The position numbers and the translations under genes were made by a program. A stretch of DNA of 18,226 nt from an uncultured Bacilli bacterium (GTDB lineage Bacteria > Bacillota_I > Bacilli_A > RF39 > UBA660). The stretch spans positions 1 through 18,226 of the forward strand of contig CAKPCJ010000024.1 of assembly GCA_934141575.1 (NCBI GenBank), given 5' to 3'. The notes under the pieces were generated by a model that made no database searches, was not told the origin of the DNA, and saw nothing but the letters and a program-made list of their open reading frames with translations. Positions 14,523-18,226 of the stretch are shown here, in pieces; within the stretch, counting starts at the first letter, position 1; each line of letters opens with the position of its first letter.

Positions 14523-15233
14523 ATGCAGCATTATTTTAGTAAAGAAAAAATTAATAATAATTTTGTTTTATCTGACAGTGATTGGCATCATATTAAAAAT
14601 GTTATGCGAATGAATAATGAAGATAAAATAGTAGTTATATATGAAGGATTTAAATATTTGTGTTCTATTAATGTTGAACAAGGCATTGTTTCAATGATAA
14701 ATAAGATTATTGAAAAAGATAAAACTGGTGTAAAGGTGTCGATAGCTCAAGGACTTATAAGAGAGCAAAAATTAGATACAGTTTTAAAAATGTGCACTGA
14801 ACTTGGTATGAGCGAATATTATCCAGTTGTTATGGAACGTTCTGTAGTAAAGTTAGAACGACAAGTTTACAAGAAAAAGGTTGATAGATGGCAACTTATA
14901 TGTAAAGAAGCAGCAGAACAGTCTCATAGGAACGATATGCCTATAATTAAAGAAATTATTGATGTTGATGGACTTTCTGAATTGGATTATGATGTAAAAT
15001 TAGTATGTAGCACTAAAGAAAATTTAACAAATATTAAAAATATATTACAAAATTCTAGAAATTGTGATAAAATGTTAATAGTAGTTGGCCCTGAGGGCGG
15101 TATTTCTCAAGGTGAAGAACAATTATTAAACGAAAAAGGTTTTATTTCAGTTTCGTTAGGAAGTAAAATTCTTAGAACTGAAACCGCGCCAGTATATGTT
15201 AATAGTGTTATAAATTATGATTTAGTGGAGTGA
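14523..15233 (+). CDS. rsmE: 16S rRNA (uracil-1498-N3)-methyltransferase RsmE
   Basis: The 236-aa product starts MQHYFS like many RsmE proteins, with the N-terminal PUA-like part (HHIKNVMRM) and the SPOUT methyltransferase part. In the latter KLDTVLKMCTELGMSEYYPV, ERWQLICKEAAEQSHR-like text (here DRWQLIC), VVGPEGGIS and the knot end LGSKILRTETAP are clear. It methylates U1498 of 16S rRNA using S-adenosylmethionine. ATG 14523 is favoured over the TTG at 14511 because RsmE proteins begin at this point; the ribosome binding site (GGGTG) is weak. The stop is four bases before the next gene, so they are co-translated. In related Firmicutes rsmE is near prmA and mtaB; here mtaB follows after one gene, and prmA is absent. 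Confidence 0.95.
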   Translation: MQHYFSKEKINNNFVLSDSDWHHIKNVMRMNNEDKIVVIYEGFKYLCSINVEQGIVSMINKIIEKDKTGVKVSIAQGLIREQKLDTVLKMCTELGMSEYYPVVMERSVVKLERQVYKKKVDRWQLICKEAAEQSHRNDMPIIKEIIDVDGLSELDYDVKLVCSTKENLTNIKNILQNSRNCDKMLIVVGPEGGISQGEEQLLNEKGFISVSLGSKILRTETAPVYVNSVINYDLVE

Positions 15234-15237
15234 GATT

Positions 15238-16026
15238 ATGGAATTTTTTACGAATTTATTAGAATCTATGGATGGAAATATAATTGAATATTGCATACTT
15301 GGTGGAATTATAGTATTAGTTATTGTACTTATTTTTTCCATTATTTCATGTATTAAATCTTTGGGCAATAAAGAGCCAAAAAGAAAATACGCAAAATTAG
15401 AGTTGGATGATATAGAAGATGATTCTATTGAAAAAGATAATGTTGCTGAATTGATTAGGGAAGCTGAAAAAGAAAAAACAGTATCAAAAGTTGAGGAAAT
15501 TCCTGTTAAAGAAGAAGTTAAGATTGCAGAAAAGATAGAAATACCTGAAATTATTGAAGAAACAGTTGAAGAAGTTGAACAAAAACCAGTTACCCAAAAA
15601 TTAGATATAAAATCTATTACTAGGGAAATGGAATTAAGATTAGAGGAAGAAGCTTTAGAAACGATAGATATAGATTCGTATGAAGATGAACAAGAAAAAA
15701 CCGCTATTATAAGTTATAAAGAATTGGTTGCAGCTGCAGCTAAAATAGAAGCAAATGCCGATAAAGAAGAGGATTATTTGGATGAAGATGTGGTTTTTGA
15801 GTTTAATAGTAAAAAAATTATGTCTGAAGAGATTGAAACACCGAAATTTGCTAGCAAGAAATTTAAACCTACAGTTGATATTTCACCTGTATTTGGAGCT
15901 AAAATTCACGCTACAAATGAACAAGAAGATTTGCTTAAGATAGAAGAAATTGATCAAGAGAGTTCTACTGAAGAACAGGAAAACTTTTTAAAAAATTTAC
16001 AAAATTTTAGAAGTAATTTAGATTAA
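15238..16026 (+). CDS. Membrane-anchored acidic protein of unknown function, 262 aa
   Basis: A single transmembrane segment (about residues 19-42) is followed by a short basic patch (PKRKYAK) and a long, very acidic, Glu/Lys/Val-rich low-complexity stretch (about 55-145). Two better-conserved-looking pieces are then found, KTAIISYKELVAAAAKIEA and KKFKPTVDISPVFGAKI, before an acidic tail ending FLKNLQNFRSNLD. With the basic patch on the inside, the bulk should be cytoplasmic. I recognise no family; the layout resembles membrane-tethered scaffold proteins that bind a partner by short motifs, but that is inference. It starts four bases after rsmE and is followed by mtaB, two RNA-modification genes with which it has no evident functional link. 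Confidence 0.75.
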   Translation: MEFFTNLLESMDGNIIEYCILGGIIVLVIVLIFSIISCIKSLGNKEPKRKYAKLELDDIEDDSIEKDNVAELIREAEKEKTVSKVEEIPVKEEVKIAEKIEIPEIIEETVEEVEQKPVTQKLDIKSITREMELRLEEEALETIDIDSYEDEQEKTAIISYKELVAAAAKIEANADKEEDYLDEDVVFEFNSKKIMSEEIETPKFASKKFKPTVDISPVFGAKIHATNEQEDLLKIEEIDQESSTEEQENFLKNLQNFRSNLD

Positions 16027-16044
16027 GCCTTAGGGCTTTTTTTT
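16025..16044 (+). terminator. Short terminator at the stop of the acidic protein gene
   Basis: AAGCC, loop TTAG, GGCTT with an eight-T run; the left arm starts in the TAA stop. GGAGGT of mtaB follows at once, so mtaB is transcribed through it. Confidence 0.7.
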
Positions 16045-16055
16045 GGAGGTTTTAC

Positions 16056-17372
16056 GTGAAGGCTATAATATATACTTTGGGATGTAAGGTTAATGCATAT
16101 GAGTCTGAAGTAATCGCAGACTTATTAAGAGAAAATGGGTATCAAGTAACTGATGAAGAAAATGCAGATGTATGTGTTGTTAATACTTGTACTGTTACTA
16201 ATAATGCAGATAAGAAGTCAAAAAAAACTATTAATCACGCAATAAATAGAAATCCTAATTCAATAGTAATAGTTGTTGGCTGTTTTTCTCAAGTCAAGTA
16301 CGAAGAGTTATCAAACAATAAGCGTATTAATATAATACTTGGAACAAGCAATAAAACTAAAGTAATTGAATGTATTAATAAATATAAGGAAACAAAAATG
16401 CAAATTGTTGATGTTAATACTTCGAGAAATCAAGTATTTGAAAAAATGAAAATAGATCATTTTGATAATAAACATAGGGCATTTGTTAAAATTCAAGATG
16501 GGTGTAATAATTTTTGTACCTATTGTATAATTCCTTTTACTAGGGGAACAATAAGATGTAAGAGTTTTGATGTTGTTATTGATGAAATAACTTCACTAGT
16601 TAAAAATGGATTCAAAGAAGTTGTATTAACTGGTATTCATACTGGCAGTTATATGGATTCTAATCATGATTTTAGTGATTTATTAACTGAAATTGTTAAA
16701 ATAAATGGTTTAAAAAGACTTAGAATTTCATCAATAGAGATTACTGAGTTAAATGATAAGTTCATGGATATTTTAAAAAAATCTAATGTTATTGTTGACC
16801 ATATACATATTCCTCTACAATCTGGATTAGATAAAATTTTAAAATTAATGAACAGAAAATATGATACAAGTACTTATGAAAATATAATTAAAAAAATAAG
16901 AACTATTAGGCCAAATATTTCTATTACTACAGATGTAATTGTTGGATTTCCTGGTGAAGATGAAAAAGATTTTATGGATATGTATAAATTCATTGATCAT
17001 ATAAATTTTTCTTCATTACATGTATTTCCATATTCTAAAAGAGATCATACAAAAGCTGCATTGATGGATAATCAGGTAAATGAAAATGTCAAGGCTGATA
17101 GAGTAAAAAAATTGCTGATTTTAAAGGAAAGAAAAGAATTAGAATATATGTCTAAGTTTGTGGGAGAAAAATTGGATGTGTTATTTGAAACTTCAAATAT
17201 GGATGAGTATATTGGCCATACATCAAATTATTTAAAAGTTAAAGTTAATAGTAAAAAAAATATTACTGGTAAAATAGAAAATGTAGTAATTGATAAAATT
17301 GAATATCCGATTTGTGTAGGAAGATTAGTTAGTGAGGTTAAAGATGAAGAAAAAGAAAAAATCTATCAATAA
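16056..17372 (+). CDS. mtaB: tRNA (N6-threonylcarbamoyladenosine37-C2)-methylthiotransferase MtaB
   Basis: The 438-aa protein is a radical-SAM methylthiotransferase of the MtaB branch, which converts t6A37 to ms2t6A37 in tRNAs reading ANN codons. The N-terminal UPF0004 domain begins YTLGCKVNAYESE, with cluster ligands Cys10, Cys45 and Cys76. The radical-SAM cluster is Cys150, Cys154 and Cys157 in DGCNNFCTYC, followed by IIPFTRG. HIPLQSGLDKIL and DVIVGFPGE are further family marks. A C-terminal TRAM-like domain covers about 370-430. The opening GCKVN, rather than GCQMN, separates it from MiaB. It starts at GTG with GGAGGT. Its 3' end overlaps the next gene by 29 bases. Confidence 0.95.
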   Translation: MKAIIYTLGCKVNAYESEVIADLLRENGYQVTDEENADVCVVNTCTVTNNADKKSKKTINHAINRNPNSIVIVVGCFSQVKYEELSNNKRINIILGTSNKTKVIECINKYKETKMQIVDVNTSRNQVFEKMKIDHFDNKHRAFVKIQDGCNNFCTYCIIPFTRGTIRCKSFDVVIDEITSLVKNGFKEVVLTGIHTGSYMDSNHDFSDLLTEIVKINGLKRLRISSIEITELNDKFMDILKKSNVIVDHIHIPLQSGLDKILKLMNRKYDTSTYENIIKKIRTIRPNISITTDVIVGFPGEDEKDFMDMYKFIDHINFSSLHVFPYSKRDHTKAALMDNQVNENVKADRVKKLLILKERKELEYMSKFVGEKLDVLFETSNMDEYIGHTSNYLKVKVNSKKNITGKIENVVIDKIEYPICVGRLVSEVKDEEKEKIYQ

Positions 17373-17670
17373 TATGAATTATGATGAATTACTCAACAGG
17401 AAGAATGAATTAGTATATGAAGGGTTTCTCGGAGTTATATTATTAAGCTCTCTTGTACTTGGTGTAATGCTTCTTATTATGATTAGGGATATACAATTAC
17501 TTGATAGTAGTATTACAGAAGAATATATTAGATGGTGGTTATCAGCGTATGGTTTGATAGCACTTGGTGCTTTAGGAATTATACAAATATTTTTATCTTC
17601 AGTGGATTATGAAAGATGTTTGTCTAGAATTAAACACGTTATAAGTGATGATGAAATAGACCATAATTAA
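17344..17670 (+). CDS. Small two-helix membrane protein, 108 aa, unknown
   Basis: ATG 17344 lies inside the end of mtaB, with GAGGT six bases upstream; a frame starting earlier (17332) has no such site. The product begins with a lysine run, then a short coiled stretch (NYDELLNRKNELVYEG) and two transmembrane helices at about 26-46 and 62-84, separated by a loop with SSITEEYIRWW. The end is charged (RIKHVISDDEIDHN). Both ends should be inside. I do not recognise a family. The 29-base overlap makes translational coupling to mtaB likely. Confidence 0.75.
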   Translation: MKKKKKSINNMNYDELLNRKNELVYEGFLGVILLSSLVLGVMLLIMIRDIQLLDSSITEEYIRWWLSAYGLIALGALGIIQIFLSSVDYERCLSRIKHVISDDEIDHN

Positions 17671-17708
17671 GATTATAATTATTGAAATATAATTTATAAT
17701 CTTTTTTT
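17670..17708 (+). terminator. Terminator after the small membrane protein
   Basis: AGATTATAA (17670-17678) pairs with TTATAATCT (17694-17702), with an inner short helix, followed by seven T. It uses the last base of the TAA stop. Confidence 0.75.
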
Positions 17709-17756
17709 ATACAATAAACTAAGTATATATGTGAATAATAAGTGTAAAGTGAATAT

Positions 17757-17789
17757 TACAGTTATTGAAATATAATATTATAAACTGTA
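17757..17789 (+). promoter_or_regulatory. Dyad TACAGTT-N19-AACTGTA across the pilin promoter
   Basis: The perfect 7-base inverted arms at 17757-17763 and 17783-17789 enclose the -35 and the spacer, and the right arm runs into the first two bases of the -10. This is the geometry of a repressor operator; no regulator is known. Confidence 0.45.
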
Positions 17790-17793
17790 TAAT
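17765..17793 (+). promoter_or_regulatory. Sigma-A type promoter of the prepilin gene
   Basis: TTGAAA (17765-17770), a spacer of exactly 17 bp, TATAAT (17788-17793). The expected start near 17800 gives an 18-nt leader with TAGGAGA before ATG 17818. It is the best consensus promoter in the window. Confidence 0.85.
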
Positions 17794-17817
17794 ATCGTTA
17801 TAAGGTAGGAGATAATA

Positions 17818-18226
17818 TGAAAAAGAATAAGGGATTTACATTAATAGAATTATTAACTGTAATAGCAATATTAGCAGTAATATTATTAATTGCTGCACCA
17901 ACAATATTAGGAGTATTAGATAAAGCAAAAAGAAGTACATTTAAAAATCAAGTATTAATGTATGTAGAAGGATTAAAAAATCAAGTAGCACTAAATGAAA
18001 TAGGGCAAGAACAAAATATAACATGGACTAATAATGAAGCAACAGTAGATTTTTCAAATATAAATATGGATTCAGCTAATAATTATACTGGTAAGATAAA
18101 GGTAACAAAAAACAGTAAAAATGAATATACATATACAGTAATAGAAGCACATGGAGATGGATGGAAATTAAAGACATCAAAAGAAGCAAAATCAATAACA
18201 GATAGTGATATAGTAAAAGATGATGG
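17818..18226 (+). CDS. Prepilin-type (type IV pilin-like) protein, 3' truncated by the window
   Basis: The frame starts at ATG with TAGGAGA upstream and stays open to the window end (136 codons). The N-terminus KKNKGFTLIELLTVIAIL is a class III (prepilin) signal: cleavage is expected after the Gly at position 6, Phe becomes residue 1 and Glu lies at +5 of the mature protein. A ~22-residue hydrophobic helix follows, then a helix (KAKRSTFKNQVLMYVEGLKNQVALNE) and a beta-rich part. Such proteins are assembled into pili or pseudopili after processing by a type IV prepilin peptidase, which is not in the window. Codon use is like 3-290, so it is likely a paralog of that gene and may carry a GVRPV domain past the edge. 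Expression should be strong, from the promoter at 17765. Confidence 0.9.

Noticed and set aside
15755..15943. A 62-codon plus-strand frame inside the acidic protein gene
   Set aside because: Shifted frame of a low-complexity gene, with no ribosome binding site and no sensible product.
1..18226. CRISPR arrays, tRNA or rRNA genes, insertion sequences, phage integrases
   Set aside because: No regularly spaced repeats, no cloverleaf candidates, no transposase or integrase motifs were seen on either strand.

Overview
This is an AT-rich window of ordinary bacterial coding sequence. Almost every gene is on the + strand and preceded by an AGGAGG-type ribosome binding site, and TGA is used as a stop (for example 5004-5006 and 15231-15233), so the code is standard rather than Mycoplasma-type. 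The gene content (L19, a short signal peptidase I, RsmE, MtaB, a DUF1653 protein, a WYL regulator, a MATE-kinase fusion, an MBOAT/DHHW operon) suggests an uncultured, AT-rich Firmicute of the Bacilli/Erysipelotrichia type. This assignment is inferred from style and gene order, not from a search.

Layout. 3-575 is the 3' end of a pilin-like surface protein whose C-terminal domain looks like a C-type-lectin-type variable domain ending in GVRPV. 645-2241 is a small three-gene unit (44-aa protein, 139-aa unknown, WYL regulator). 2301-5260 holds a P2-type Ca2+-ATPase-like pump and a DUF1653 protein. 5319-8416 is a cell-surface polysaccharide modification unit (membrane-anchored small protein, MBOAT acyltransferase, DHHW/AlgX-like partner). 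8467-10493 is a strong terminator-like hairpin placed directly before a MATE transporter fused to a cytidylate-kinase-like domain. Then come a GIY-YIG protein and a zinc alcohol dehydrogenase. 11992-12240 is a headless second copy of the pilin C-terminal domain. It is followed by an anchored GH25 lysozyme. The housekeeping block is rplS (with a leader RNA), lepB, rsmE, an acidic membrane protein, mtaB and a small two-helix membrane protein. The window ends inside a second prepilin gene with a clear promoter.

The most interesting feature is the pilin family. There are two incomplete full-type genes, one at each edge, and one C-terminal cassette without the prepilin head. The cassette and the left-hand gene align without gaps over about 64 residues. 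Their differences cluster in two blocks where nearly all codons are NNY, including CGT for arginine in a genome that mostly uses AGA. This is the pattern expected from adenine-directed mutagenesis of AAY codons by a diversity-generating retroelement, or from a cassette-shuffling antigenic-variation system. No reverse transcriptase or template repeat is in the window, so the mechanism is a hypothesis.

Other points are terminators whose left arm contains the stop codon of the gene they end, often directly before the next gene's ribosome binding site with no room for a new promoter, and several TATAAT boxes unusually close to start codons.
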